A stretch of DNA of 64,000 bases, from the NCBI GenBank assembly GCA_900604495.1, contig UWOR01000008.1:62001-126000 (forward strand), given 5' to 3'. Below are positions 20,189 through 29,605 of this stretch, one piece after another. The notes beneath the pieces are model-generated. The model searched no databases, was not told where the DNA came from, and saw only the letters and a list, made by a program, of their open reading frames with translations. The first letter of the stretch is position 1, and every line of letters begins with the position of its first letter. Origin of the DNA: Desulfovibrio sp. Marseille-P6017. GTDB taxonomy: Bacteria > Bacillota_A > Clostridia > Peptostreptococcales > Peptostreptococcaceae. The translations under genes were made by a program, and so were the position numbers.

Positions 20189-20887
20189 TTAAATTTGGAT
20201 TAACTGGTAATATAATTCAAAATTGCTACCTTCTCCAAGCTTACTCTCCACATAAATTTCGCCTTTATGTAACTTTACAATTTGATTAGTTATTGCAAGC
20301 CCAAGTCCACTTCCTAATTTTGCTTTATTACTCATTTCTGTTACTTGACTAAATCTCTCAAAAATAGTTTTATGATATTTCTCATCTATTCCAACGCCTG
20401 TATCTTTAACACTTATCATAACCCTATCATTTAAATCTTTTACACTTACAGTTATATTACCACCCTTTGGTGTAAATTTAGCTGCATTACCAACTAAATT
20501 TACTATACATCTTTCAATTTCATAAGAATCACAGAATATAGTTTTCTCCTCAACATCTGGGTCTATTATAATATCAATACCTTTTGATTGTACATAATCA
20601 ACTAGTGCCAATGAAGTTTCTTCAACTAAGTATACTATACCTACTTCTTTTAAATTTATAACATACATATCATTTTGTAGTTTAGTATTATCAACTATGT
20701 TGTTAACTAAATTTAATAATCTATCACAATTTTTTTGTGATATATCTATATAATAGCTCAATTTACTGTGTTCAAGATTTGAACCTTTTTTCATTAAACC
20801 TAAGATTAGTTGATTTGTGCTATTTATAACATTCAAAGGTTTTCTTAACTCATGAGATAAATTAATTAAATAACTATTTTTACTCTC
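20189..20887 (-). pseudogene. 5'-truncated sensor histidine kinase (HisKA-HATPase remnant)
   Basis: The frame opens after TAA 20890-20888 with ESKNSYLINLSHELRKPLNV, i.e. already at the phospho-acceptor His box, then runs through a complete HATPase domain: N box NLVGNAAKFT, G1 VKDTGVGID, F box, and G2 GSGLGLAI. Everything N-terminal to the His box (sensor, membrane helices) is missing, and only 87 bp separate the stop from the ABC ATPase gene. No ATG or ribosome site precedes the His box; a TTG at 20836 is downstream of it. Best read as a decayed gene from which the 5' part was deleted. It retains its terminator. Confidence 0.82.
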
Positions 20888-20976
20888 TTATAATTATTAA
20901 TATATTTAAAAATTTATTTAATGTAACTTCCTTAATATACTTTTATTTAATATATTTAAATTTATGTAACTAGTTT

Positions 20977-21738
20977 TTACAACTTATATATTATATTTAC
21001 TAGATCAAGTCCATCATCGTAATTTACTACTGCATCAACTTCATATACATCTTTAATAAGTTCTTTTGTTAAAATTTCTTTTGGATTTCCATATGCAACT
21101 ATGTATCCGTCTTTTAAAACATATATTTTATCACAATACATTGATGCCATATTTAAATCATGAATGGCAGCAATTACTTCTATATCTAAATTCTTAACTG
21201 TATTCATTAACTGTAATTGATATTTTATATCTAAGTGATTAGTCGGTTCATCAAGTATTAAACAATCTGTTTTTTGAGCAAGAGCTCTTGCTAATATAAT
21301 TCTTTGCTGCTCTCCACCAGAAAGTGTATTAAAGTTTCTATCTTTACAATTAAGCATGTCAACTTTCTTTAAAGATTCCTCCATTATTTCATAATCATTT
21401 AAAGAATCTCTTTCCATTAATTTTTTATGAGGAGATCTTCCCATTAAAACTATTTCACTTACACTAAAATCGAAATCATAATAGTTATGCTGTGAAACCA
21501 CTGCCATCTTTCTTGCACTTTCTTTAGTAGTAAGATCATTTAAATTTATATCGTCTAATCTAATAATTCCACTTGTTGGCTTTAATATTCTATAAATACA
21601 TTTTAATAATGTTGATTTACCACTTCCATTAGGTCCGATTATACCTATAAATTCTTTATTTTTTACATCTATATTAATTCCATTTAATACATCCTTTTTC
21701 CCTATTTTAAATTTAATATCTTCTACATTTATTTTCAT
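20977..21738 (-). CDS. ABC transporter ATP-binding protein, iron-siderophore/B12/heme type
   Basis: A 253-residue ATPase with Walker A GPNGSGKSTLLKC, Q loop SQHNYYDFD, signature LSGGEQQRIILARALA, Walker B CLILDEPTNHLD and switch His in AAIHDLNMA. The DEPTNHLD and short C-terminus place it with FecE/BtuD/HmuV, energising uptake of metal chelates. Its ATG overlaps the permease stop by one base (TAATG at 21738). Third gene of a binding protein-permease-ATPase operon; the chelate cannot be read from sequence. Confidence 0.94.
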   Translation of the reverse strand: MKINVEDIKFKIGKKDVLNGINIDVKNKEFIGIIGPNGSGKSTLLKCIYRILKPTSGIIRLDDINLNDLTTKESARKMAVVSQHNYYDFDFSVSEIVLMGRSPHKKLMERDSLNDYEIMEESLKKVDMLNCKDRNFNTLSGGEQQRIILARALAQKTDCLILDEPTNHLDIKYQLQLMNTVKNLDIEVIAAIHDLNMASMYCDKIYVLKDGYIVAYGNPKEILTKELIKDVYEVDAVVNYDDGLDLVNIIYKL

Positions 21739-22829
21739 TAGCTTTTACCTCCAAAGCCGTAAGTATTTCTAATAATTAACAAAATAAAACATGGTGCACC
21801 TATCATTGAAATGAGTATTCCTATCGGTATCTCTGTTCCCTTTATAATTACTCTAGATAGTATATCTGCCCATATTAAGAATATTGCACCTAGCAGCGCT
21901 GCTATTGGAATTATTTTCTTATGATCTGGTCCTAGAATTATTCTAACAATATGAGGTATTACTAGCCCTACAAATCCAATCATTCCAGATGCGTAAACTA
22001 AAATTCCGATCATCAAAGATGCTATTATTAAATAAGCATGTCTATATTTATGAAGATCTGTTCCTAATGTTATAGATACTTCATCTCCTAATAACATTAA
22101 ATTTAATATCTTATGTTGAGTTAAAAAGAATATAGTCCCTATTAAAACAAATGGCATTATAAACATTATTTGCTCCCATTTTGCACCAGCTACACTTCCC
22201 ATTAACCAAAATGTTATAGTCTGCATTCCTTGAGCATCATTAGCAAAATAAACTATAAAGCTAGAGAATGCACTACAAACCGAACTAAGCGCCATACCTC
22301 CTAAAAGAAGTTTTATAGAATTTGCTCTTTGACCAATATTAGCTATTAATAATACAAGCATTGATGTTACAAGTGCTCCAATAAATCCACATATACCTAT
22401 TGCATTACTTCCAAATATGGCTCCTACTCCAAGCATAACCGATATTGTCGCACCTAGTGATGCTCCTGATGATATCCCTAGTATATATGGGTCTGCGAGC
22501 GGATTCTTCACAATTGCCTGCATTACAATTCCTACAACTGATAATCCTATACCAACTAACATAGCTAATATAATTCTAGGTAACCTTATTAACCAAACTA
22601 CATCATGTACTGCTCCATTAGATAATATTTCTTCATTTCCTATTCCAAATATTTTATAAAAAATAATACTATAAACTTCCTTTATACTTATATCAACAGA
22701 ACCTAAATTCACTGCAAATCCTATAGATAAAGCTAATATTAATAATAATATTAGCGAAACACCTACATACATAGGTGCTCCTTCATTTATATTTATTCTA
22801 CTTTTACTTATTATAGCTTTCTTATCCAT
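21738..22829 (-). CDS. FecCD-family ABC permease
   Basis: A 363-residue, roughly ten-helix permease. It carries family motifs WLIRLPRIILAMLVGIGLSV, NPLADPYILGISSGASLGA, and GMIGFVGLVIPHIVRIILG, the last being the cytoplasmic coupling region. A single permease gene implies a homodimer, as in BtuC and HmuU. It lies nine bases after the binding-protein gene and overlaps the ATPase gene by one base. Confidence 0.95.
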   Translation of the reverse strand: MDKKAIISKSRININEGAPMYVGVSLILLLILALSIGFAVNLGSVDISIKEVYSIIFYKIFGIGNEEILSNGAVHDVVWLIRLPRIILAMLVGIGLSVVGIVMQAIVKNPLADPYILGISSGASLGATISVMLGVGAIFGSNAIGICGFIGALVTSMLVLLIANIGQRANSIKLLLGGMALSSVCSAFSSFIVYFANDAQGMQTITFWLMGSVAGAKWEQIMFIMPFVLIGTIFFLTQHKILNLMLLGDEVSITLGTDLHKYRHAYLIIASLMIGILVYASGMIGFVGLVIPHIVRIILGPDHKKIIPIAALLGAIFLIWADILSRVIIKGTEIPIGILISMIGAPCFILLIIRNTYGFGGKS

Positions 22830-22838
22830 ATAATTAGC

Positions 22839-23858
22839 CTACTCATTTAAATCTGGATATAATCCATTTGCAAATGTATTTATTCCATCTATTGTTCTTA
22901 TTCCACTACAGTACATTTCTCCTAATGCAATAGCATTTATTCTATTATTTTTTACAGCATCTAAACTTGCAAGTGACTTATTATTTAAAATATTTTCTAC
23001 AGCTTCTTTAGGTACATTCTCGTCATTTCTATCCATATATACTACAAATATTGAATCTGGATTTAATTTTATTAAATCTTCTTCACTTATATTTCCACCA
23101 TTAGGATTTAATAACTCACCTCCAAGAATTGAAACCATATCTCCACCTAATGTACTTGCTCCATAAGTATATATCTGTCCATCCATATATTCTATTATTA
23201 AAGTAGTTTGCTTTTCATTATTTTTTACTGAATCAGCTACAGATTTTACTTTTAAATCAATTTCATTTACTAAATCCTTAGCTCTATCTTCAACATTAAA
23301 TATCTTACCTAAATTTAATATATCAATCTTTTCATTTTCCACTTTTCTACTTGCTACTGCTCCACTATTTAATGACATATATGTATTTGTACCATTTTTA
23401 TGCCAATAGTCCACATCACCTAAATTCTTCTCATCAAATAATGAGTACCAAGATAATATAAAGTCTGGTTGTTCCATTATAATAGTTTCCTTAGATGGTG
23501 CAAATTCTTTTAAATAATTTACTTTATTAAAAGCTTCTTTATATTCACTCTTAACTTCATGGTCTAATCCAGAAGCCATTACTATCTTATCTTCTAAACC
23601 TAATGCTAGTAATGTTTCTATTGAATTTTGATATACTGCTACAACCTTTTCAGGTGACTTTTCAAAAGTTATTTCTACAGGTTTTTTTTCATAATTATAT
23701 GTAGTTATTGTAACAGGATAATGTGAACTCTCATTCACTATATTTTCTGTTAATTCTTTATCTTCTACTTCATTTGTATTATTTGTGCTACATGCTGTAA
23801 GGCTTAATATAATTAAACCACTTAAAAGTAATGTAATTTTTTTCTTAATCATCTTCAT
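22839..23858 (-). CDS. Metal-chelate ABC transporter substrate-binding lipoprotein
   Basis: A 339-residue protein with a lipoprotein signal (LIILSLTACSTNN, lipidated Cys near residue 23) and a class III periplasmic-binding fold: EKSPEKVVAVYQNSIETLLALGLEDKIV opens the first lobe, and IVEYMDGQIYTYGASTLGGDMVSILGG the second. Typical of siderophore, heme or cobalamin binders. No cobalamin riboswitch is seen. Its upstream region has three heptamers at 11-bp spacing, suggesting control by an OmpR/PhoB-type response regulator. The ATG is at 23858. Confidence 0.92.
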   Translation of the reverse strand: MKMIKKKITLLLSGLIILSLTACSTNNTNEVEDKELTENIVNESSHYPVTITTYNYEKKPVEITFEKSPEKVVAVYQNSIETLLALGLEDKIVMASGLDHEVKSEYKEAFNKVNYLKEFAPSKETIIMEQPDFILSWYSLFDEKNLGDVDYWHKNGTNTYMSLNSGAVASRKVENEKIDILNLGKIFNVEDRAKDLVNEIDLKVKSVADSVKNNEKQTTLIIEYMDGQIYTYGASTLGGDMVSILGGELLNPNGGNISEEDLIKLNPDSIFVVYMDRNDENVPKEAVENILNNKSLASLDAVKNNRINAIALGEMYCSGIRTIDGINTFANGLYPDLNE

Positions 23859-23928
23859 TTTCTAAATCCTCTCATATATATTTACAATAAATACCTTACA
23901 ATATTATACATATAAACTTAATCCTATT

Positions 23929-23957
23929 TGTGTCATTTTTGTGTCATTTCTGTGTCA
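23929..23957. promoter_or_regulatory. Triple direct repeat, response-regulator-type operator
   Basis: TGTGTCA occurs at 23929, 23940 and 23951, exactly 11 bp apart with T-rich 4-bp spacers. Read on the minus strand, TGACACA x3 lies just upstream of a TATAAT -10 that has a poor -35. Heptamers with one-turn spacing are the hallmark of PhoB/OmpR-family activators. Confidence 0.6.
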
Positions 23958-23984
23958 CTTTACACAAAAAAGTAAAAATAATAA

Positions 23985-24017
23985 AAAAATAGATGGACTA
24001 GAATGTCCATCTATTTT
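23985..24017 (-). terminator. Terminator of the YfcC gene
   Basis: AAAATAGATGGAC and GTCCATCTATTTT pair over a six-base loop, followed by T-rich sequence on the minus strand; it touches the stop codon. Confidence 0.85.
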
Positions 24018-25446
24018 ATGCCCATTGCATTAGTGATCCGATTGTTATAAAACCAAGTGATAATATAAATAATATCCCTTGAAGTGGTAAAACCCACTTT
24101 AACCATTTTCCATAAGGCACACCTGCAAGACCCAAGCAAGCTATTAATATTCCTGATGTTGGGAATAGTGTATTAGAAAATCCATCTCCCAATTGATATA
24201 TCAATACTGTTAATTGACGAGATATTCCAACTAAATCTCCAAGTGGTGCAAGAATTGGCATTGTAAGTGCTGCTTGTCCTGAACCCGAACTAACAAAGAA
24301 GTTTATAAACATTTGTATAGGATACATTATATAAGCTGCTATCATTGGTGGTAAGTTACCAATTAATTGAGATAAATTATATAAAATTGTATCTATTATA
24401 TTAGCATTCTCTGCAATTATTACTATAGCTCTAGCAAATACTAACATAACAGCTGCTCCTATCATTCCCTTTGCACCTTCTATAAATGCATCTGCCATTT
24501 CATCAGTTCCAAGTTTTCCAATAAAACCACTCATAAGTCCAGTTGCTAAAAATACTGCAGCTATTTGAGGAATCCAAAATCCCTGAGTTAATACTCCCCA
24601 TACAATTATTCCTATACATAATGCCAATAAAAGTAATATTATTTTATGTGACATTCTAAAATCTTCATTTTCACTTCCACAGTTACCTAAGTTTGCACGC
24701 TTAATTTGATCACTTTCATAAACTAAACTAAGTTTTGGATTCTTTTTAATTTTTGATGCATACATCATTAAAAATACAGTTCCTATACAAGTAGTTATAA
24801 ACCAAATAATTGTACGATATTCTATTCCTGAGAACATCGGTATTTCTGCTATTGATTGTGCAATACCTACTGTAAATGGATTAAGCATAGCTGATGAAAA
24901 TCCTAATTCACAAGCCAAATATGTAATTCCAACTGCAACTATACTATCATATCCTAAAGATAGCGCTAAAGGTACAATTATTGCTACAAAAGGAACTGCC
25001 TCTTCACTCATTCCAAATACAGCACCACCTAATGAGAATAAAAATGTAAGCATTGGAATTACTAAAATTTCTTTTCCTTTAAATATATTAGTAACTCTCA
25101 CTATTCCAAAATCTATTGCTTTAGTTCTAGTAATTAAATTAAATGCTCCCCCAACTACAAATAAAAATGCTATTATTTCTGCACCACCAATAATACCTTC
25201 TACTGGTGCTTGTAAAACTTCAAATACTCCTTGTGGCTGACTTTCAATATATTTAAATGAGCCATCTACAATTATTGTTTTTTCACTTCCATTTACCACC
25301 TTTACTACTTTTTCATAAGCCCCTCCTGGTACAATATAAGTTGCAATTGATACAAGTATAATTATTGAAGTAATGATTACTAAAGTATGAGGTACCTTTA
25401 ATTCTCTTTTATTTTCTCTTTCTGTTCTTGCTTGTGCTAAATTCAA
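24016..25446 (-). CDS. YfcC-family permease, predicted lysine transporter
   Basis: A 476-residue, about twelve-helix carrier of the DcuC/AbgT-like superfamily (ITYLACELGFSSAMLNPFTV, SSGSGQAALTMPILAPLGD, DGFSNTLFPTSGILIACLG). YfcC proteins are generally annotated as basic amino acid or antiport carriers. The lysine riboswitch and attenuator directly upstream give a firm clue that the substrate is lysine or a precursor. The start is TTG 25446, eight bases after GGGAG; the GTG at 25455 overlaps that site. Confidence 0.88.
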   Translation of the reverse strand: MNLAQARTERENKRELKVPHTLVIITSIIILVSIATYIVPGGAYEKVVKVVNGSEKTIIVDGSFKYIESQPQGVFEVLQAPVEGIIGGAEIIAFLFVVGGAFNLITRTKAIDFGIVRVTNIFKGKEILVIPMLTFLFSLGGAVFGMSEEAVPFVAIIVPLALSLGYDSIVAVGITYLACELGFSSAMLNPFTVGIAQSIAEIPMFSGIEYRTIIWFITTCIGTVFLMMYASKIKKNPKLSLVYESDQIKRANLGNCGSENEDFRMSHKIILLLLALCIGIIVWGVLTQGFWIPQIAAVFLATGLMSGFIGKLGTDEMADAFIEGAKGMIGAAVMLVFARAIVIIAENANIIDTILYNLSQLIGNLPPMIAAYIMYPIQMFINFFVSSGSGQAALTMPILAPLGDLVGISRQLTVLIYQLGDGFSNTLFPTSGILIACLGLAGVPYGKWLKWVLPLQGILFILSLGFITIGSLMQWA

Positions 25447-25486
25447 TACTTTCACTCCCTTTTATTTTTATAATTTTCTTAAATAC

Positions 25487-25518
25487 AAAAAAGTCTTGAG
25501 CGAAATCACTCAAGACTA
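25487..25518 (-). terminator. Attenuator of the lysine riboswitch
   Basis: Minus strand AGTCTTGAG-TGATTTCG-CTCAAGACT followed by T6, between the aptamer and the YfcC start. Confidence 0.88.
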
Positions 25519-25574
25519 TATTCTTTCATTCAAATAATTTACAAATTGAAATACCAATTTATTAAAATATATCT

Positions 25575-25742
25575 GTCATGATAGCTCATCATAAAATTTA
25601 TGACAGTATTATGCATATTCTACATAATCCCAACTATATAACCTTAAAGCCTCAGTTATATGTTTCGGCGATATTTCCTTTCAATTTACTTCACTGTGCT
25701 TAACTCTGTAAATTTACTCTTAAAGATCGCAACCTCTATCTT
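25575..25742 (-). ncRNA. Lysine riboswitch (L box)
   Basis: The minus strand shows the L-box elements in order: GATAGAGGTTGCGATC (P1/P2 start), AAGAGTAA, GTGAAG, GAAAGGAAATATCGCCGAA, the P4 stem TATAACTGAGGC/GGTTATA, the P5 region, ACTGTCA, and a closing CTATC that pairs with GATAG. With the downstream terminator this predicts transcription termination when lysine is bound. The rest of the gap 25447-25887 holds the two flanking terminators and AT-rich promoter sequence. Confidence 0.9.
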
Positions 25743-25849
25743 TTTTATTTAATTTTTAATTTATATATAATATAACCTATATTATTTCTATTGTAAAGTG
25801 AACATTAACTTTATTTTCAGATTTTTCTAATTTTATATCATTTTAACAT

Positions 25850-25876
25850 AAAAGACTGAACTACTTTAGTTCAGCC
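25850..25876 (-). terminator. Terminator of GH1 copy 2
   Basis: CTGAACTA-AAG-TAGTTCAG on the minus strand, followed by a short T-rich run. Confidence 0.75.
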
Positions 25877-25887
25877 TTAATATATTT

Positions 25888-27294
25888 CTATAATTTTTCC
25901 CCATTAGATCTTATTACTTCTTTATACCAAAAGTAACTATCTTTTTTAATTCTCCTTAAATCTTTAAAATCATGATCTTCTCTATTGATATATACAAATC
26001 CATAACGTTTTTTAAACCCTTGATGAGAACTTAATAAGTCAATTACTGACCAAGGACAGTATCCAATTAGCTCTACACCATCTTCAATTCCTTTTCTACA
26101 AGCATCTATATGATCTCTTAAGTAATTAATTCTATAATCATCATGGACTCTTTCGTCTTCAGTTAATGTATCTGCTGTTCCAAGACCATTTTCTGTAATT
26201 ATAAGAGGTAAATGATATTTATTGTAATATTCATTTAATGCTATTCTTAACCCAACAGGATCTATTTGCGCTCCATACTCTGTTGCACTTAAGTTAGGAT
26301 TTTTTTCAATTTTAAAATATCCATATAAATCATAATCTATCTCACTAACACGAGTTCCAACTGGATTTTCTTCTGTTGCTTCAAGATGTCTTGCACATAG
26401 TGTACGATAATAGTTAAATGCTATAAAGTCCATTTTAGCATTTTTAAGTATTTCTTTATCTTCCTCAAGCATATTAGGAACTATGTTAAGTTTTTCTAAG
26501 TAATTCATATAATATGCTGGGTATTGTCCATTATAGTGCATGTCTAATAAATAATTAGTTTTAAAGTTATCATTTAATTTTGCTGCCCATACATCTTCTG
26601 GCTTATTTGAGTATGGATAAGTTACTGTAGCCGATATTGATGGCCCTATTTTCCCACCTTCAACCATATTATGGCAAGCTATTGTTGCTAATGCGTGAGC
26701 TAAACACATATGATAATCCATCTGTGCTCTCATTTTTTCAACTTTATAATTATCAGTTTCATATATATTCATACGCTCTTTTACACGCATCATTAAATTT
26801 TGTTCATTATGTGGTTGCCAGTACTTAACTCTATCTCCGAAGTTTTCAAAGCAAATCTTTGCATATCTTTCAAATGCAAATGTACATTCTCTAGCTTCCC
26901 ATCCATTATACTTCTCAACTAATGCATATGGTAAATCAAAATGATATAAGGTAACAAATGGAGTTATATTACACTCTACTAAATAATCTATTACCTTATT
27001 GTAAAAGTCTATTCCAGCTTGATTTATTTCTCCATCTCCAGTGGGTATAATTCTAGCCCATGATAGCGAAAATCTATATATATTTAGCCCTAAATCTTTC
27101 ATAAGATCTATGTCTTCTTTCCAGTGATGATAAAAATCACTAGCTACCTTACTGTCTGCTTGAATTTCTGACTTTTTAAATGAATTAAAGTCTGCAACTG
27201 TCATTCCTTTTCCATCTTCATTCCATCCACCTTCTATTTGAAATGCTGAAGATGATGCCCCCCATAAGAAATCTTTCGGGAATGTATTTTTCAT
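25888..27294 (-). CDS. 6-phospho-beta-glucosidase, GH1 (copy 2)
   Basis: A 468-residue GH1 enzyme with catalytic QPHNEQNLM (acid/base Glu) and IITENGLGTAD (nucleophile). The acid/base motif is HNEQ rather than the FNEI of the other three copies, marking a separate subgroup with probably different substrates. The C-terminal SSHQGFKKRYGFVYI segment carries the Lys-Arg-Tyr phosphate-binding element. It lies 23 bp downstream of its PTS permease. The ATG 27294 follows AGGAGG. Confidence 0.93.
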   Translation of the reverse strand: MKNTFPKDFLWGASSSAFQIEGGWNEDGKGMTVADFNSFKKSEIQADSKVASDFYHHWKEDIDLMKDLGLNIYRFSLSWARIIPTGDGEINQAGIDFYNKVIDYLVECNITPFVTLYHFDLPYALVEKYNGWEARECTFAFERYAKICFENFGDRVKYWQPHNEQNLMMRVKERMNIYETDNYKVEKMRAQMDYHMCLAHALATIACHNMVEGGKIGPSISATVTYPYSNKPEDVWAAKLNDNFKTNYLLDMHYNGQYPAYYMNYLEKLNIVPNMLEEDKEILKNAKMDFIAFNYYRTLCARHLEATEENPVGTRVSEIDYDLYGYFKIEKNPNLSATEYGAQIDPVGLRIALNEYYNKYHLPLIITENGLGTADTLTEDERVHDDYRINYLRDHIDACRKGIEDGVELIGYCPWSVIDLLSSHQGFKKRYGFVYINREDHDFKDLRRIKKDSYFWYKEVIRSNGEKL

Positions 27295-27317
27295 ACTACG
27301 TCCTCCTAATGTCTATA

Positions 27318-28712
27318 TTAAGCAACCTCTTTTAAAGTTTCTTCTTGCTCTTCCTCTATATCTTTAAATCCAACTATATATGTAAGTAGTGCTGAACCAA
27401 AGAATGCAAAAACACATCCTATTAAGTAAGCTAAAAATCCTTTAGCTCCAGCTTGTGCATATACTGGAATTGTAAGTACACCTTGATTTGCAAATGCTAT
27501 ACCAAATGCTCCTCCATATCCCATTATTCCACCACCTATTGCACCGCATATTACTGCACATATCATTGGCCTTTTTAAGCGTAAGTTAGCTCCATAAATT
27601 GCAGGTTCTGTTATACCAAATAAAGCAGTTATACTCCCCGATAAAGCAACTGTTTTTAGTGATTTATTTTTCGATTTTAAAAATACACCTAATGCTGCTC
27701 CTGCTTGTGAGAAATTTGCTGCTCCTGCAAATGCTAGTAAATTTTGACGTCCATTTTGAGCTATATCATTTATTGCTATTGGTAATATTGGTCTATGAGC
27801 TCCAAATATAACTAATACACACCACATTCCACCTATAAATGCTCCACAAAGAACTGGGCTAAAGTTCATAAGTAATTGATAGAACCAATTAACTCCATTA
27901 CCTATATATATTCCTATTGGCCCAAATACTAATAAAGTGGATGGAACCATTATTAATATTGAAAGTGTAGGAACCATTATCATTTCAATTACATCTGGTA
28001 TTACTTTTTTTAAGAATTTCTCTAAGAAAGATAACATCCAAATTGCAATAATTATCGGTATTACTGATGAAGTATAACTTGCTTTTGTAATACTAATATT
28101 AAATAAACTTACTACTCTCTCTTCTGCCATTAATGCTACTATACTAGGATAACATAGAGTTGCACCAAGTACCATTGATATAATTTCATGTGTTTTAAAT
28201 ACTTTAGCAGCTGTATATCCAAGTATTATTGGGAAAAAATAAAACACTGCATCTGATGCTGCATTTAAGATAATATATGTATCATTTTGCTTTATATCTA
28301 TATTATGCTTATTTAAGTAGTACATAGATATAACTGCTAATATCCCCTTTATCATTCCTGAACCAGCTAGTGCATATATAATCGGCGTAAATATCTGAGC
28401 AATAGTTGTAAGTACCTTATTTAATGAAAAACCTTTTTTAATTTCTTCATTATTTTTATTCTTAGTTTTACCAACCATAGGTTCTAGTTCTTTAAATACT
28501 TTATCTACTTTACTTCCTATAACTACTTGTAACTGTTCCATACTTTCTACTACAGTTATAATTCCTTCTATTTGTGAAAGATTTTCTTTATTTACTTTAC
28601 TAAAATCTATTAATGTAAATCGTAATCTTGTATGACAATGTATAACATCTTTTATATTATCTTTGCCACCAACATTTTCTAAAACTTCTTTAGCAATCTG
28701 TTTAAAATTCAT
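27318..28712 (-). CDS. Beta-glucoside-type PTS EIIBC, lacking EIIA
   Basis: A 464-residue permease. EIIB (residues about 5-80) has the phospho-Cys in DVIHCHTRLRFTL; EIIC (about 100-450) has GSVTALFGITEPAIYGANLRLK. The usual C-terminal EIIA domain is absent: the protein ends after the last helix with IVGFKDIEEEQEETLKEVA. It must borrow an EIIA, for example the free EIIA at 42638. The ATG 28712 follows AGGAGG. No local regulator is evident. Confidence 0.93.
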   Translation of the reverse strand: MNFKQIAKEVLENVGGKDNIKDVIHCHTRLRFTLIDFSKVNKENLSQIEGIITVVESMEQLQVVIGSKVDKVFKELEPMVGKTKNKNNEEIKKGFSLNKVLTTIAQIFTPIIYALAGSGMIKGILAVISMYYLNKHNIDIKQNDTYIILNAASDAVFYFFPIILGYTAAKVFKTHEIISMVLGATLCYPSIVALMAEERVVSLFNISITKASYTSSVIPIIIAIWMLSFLEKFLKKVIPDVIEMIMVPTLSILIMVPSTLLVFGPIGIYIGNGVNWFYQLLMNFSPVLCGAFIGGMWCVLVIFGAHRPILPIAINDIAQNGRQNLLAFAGAANFSQAGAALGVFLKSKNKSLKTVALSGSITALFGITEPAIYGANLRLKRPMICAVICGAIGGGIMGYGGAFGIAFANQGVLTIPVYAQAGAKGFLAYLIGCVFAFFGSALLTYIVGFKDIEEEQEETLKEVA

Positions 28713-29048
28713 ATCTAACCTCCTATTTCTTATAACTTTATGTCCTTTATTATTTATCCATTATTTTTATTGATAATCAAATATTTTCATTTATTTAATA
28801 ATCCTAATTTAATTATTTATAATTTTAGATAATTACTTATAAGTTTAAATATCAATTATATAAGTACTTTAATATATTCTTTACTAATGTTATTTCTTAT
28901 AAAGTTTATACTAGTAATTTAAGGGTATTAATAATAATTATTATATTAAGGTGTTTAATTAATATTTTAGTACTTATTGTTACAATGCCTTTAGTATATT
29001 TATTAATTGTATAGTTTAATCTGTATAATATATAAAGGAGAGTTTTAT
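28713..29048. other. 336-bp AT-rich divergent intergenic region
   Basis: It separates the EIIBC gene (-) and the NuoE-like gene (+). A 14-bp palindrome ATAATAATTATTAT (28931-28944) and a TATAAT (29024-29029), about 20 bp before the NuoE-like start, are the only clear signals. I find no antiterminator RNA or cre site for the PTS gene here. Confidence 0.5.
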
Positions 29049-29528
29049 ATGTGTGATTTTATTTCTCGTAATAGTAAATCATTTGAGGAGTTAGATATAT
29101 TTATAAATTCACTTGATAAAAGCGAGGATAATGTAATTCGTACTTTACATTATGCGCAAAAAATATTTGGATATCTTTCAAATGAAGTTCAAAAATATAT
29201 TTCTAAAAAACTAAACATTTCATTTGATAAGATTCATGACTTAGTTAATTTTTACTCTTACTTTACAACTGACCTTAAAGGTGAAATCAAAATAAAAGTA
29301 TGTTTAAGTGGTGCATGTGCTAAAAATGATAGTAGTAATATACTTGCTGAATTTGAAGAATTGCTAGGTTTAAAATGTGGTGAAACTAGTAGTGATTTAA
29401 AGTTTAGCTTAGATTCATCAAGGTGTGTTGGTTCATGTCGTCGTTCTCCAGTCATTACTATAAATGGAAGAGTTTATGATAATGTAACTCTTAAGGATGT
29501 TTCTTTAATTCTAAAAGAACTTAAGTAG
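29049..29528 (+). CDS. Stand-alone NuoE-like [2Fe-2S] thioredoxin-fold protein
   Basis: A 159-residue protein of the complex I 24-kDa subunit family. All four cluster cysteines are present: VCLSGACAKN (C-x4-C) and SRCVGSCRRSP (C-x3-C). The N-terminal helical region (IRTLHYAQKIFGYLSNEVQKYI) is also typical. In hydrogenases and formate dehydrogenases such subunits pass electrons to a NuoF-like flavoprotein, but no such partner lies nearby, so its role is open. The start is ATG 29049 after AGGAGA; the frame extends upstream to 29007 without a ribosome site. Confidence 0.88.
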   Translation: MCDFISRNSKSFEELDIFINSLDKSEDNVIRTLHYAQKIFGYLSNEVQKYISKKLNISFDKIHDLVNFYSYFTTDLKGEIKIKVCLSGACAKNDSSNILAEFEELLGLKCGETSSDLKFSLDSSRCVGSCRRSPVITINGRVYDNVTLKDVSLILKELK

Positions 29529-29565
29529 TTTTTAATTTATATATAGTAAAAATAATAAACTTAAT

Positions 29566-29600
29566 AAAAAAGATGGACTGTATATTACGTCCATCTTTTT
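29566..29600. terminator. Bidirectional terminator
   Basis: AAAAAAGATGGAC and GTCCATCTTTTT over a nine- to ten-base loop, shared by the NuoE-like gene (+) and pdaV (-). Confidence 0.87.
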
Positions 29601-29605
29601 GTCTT

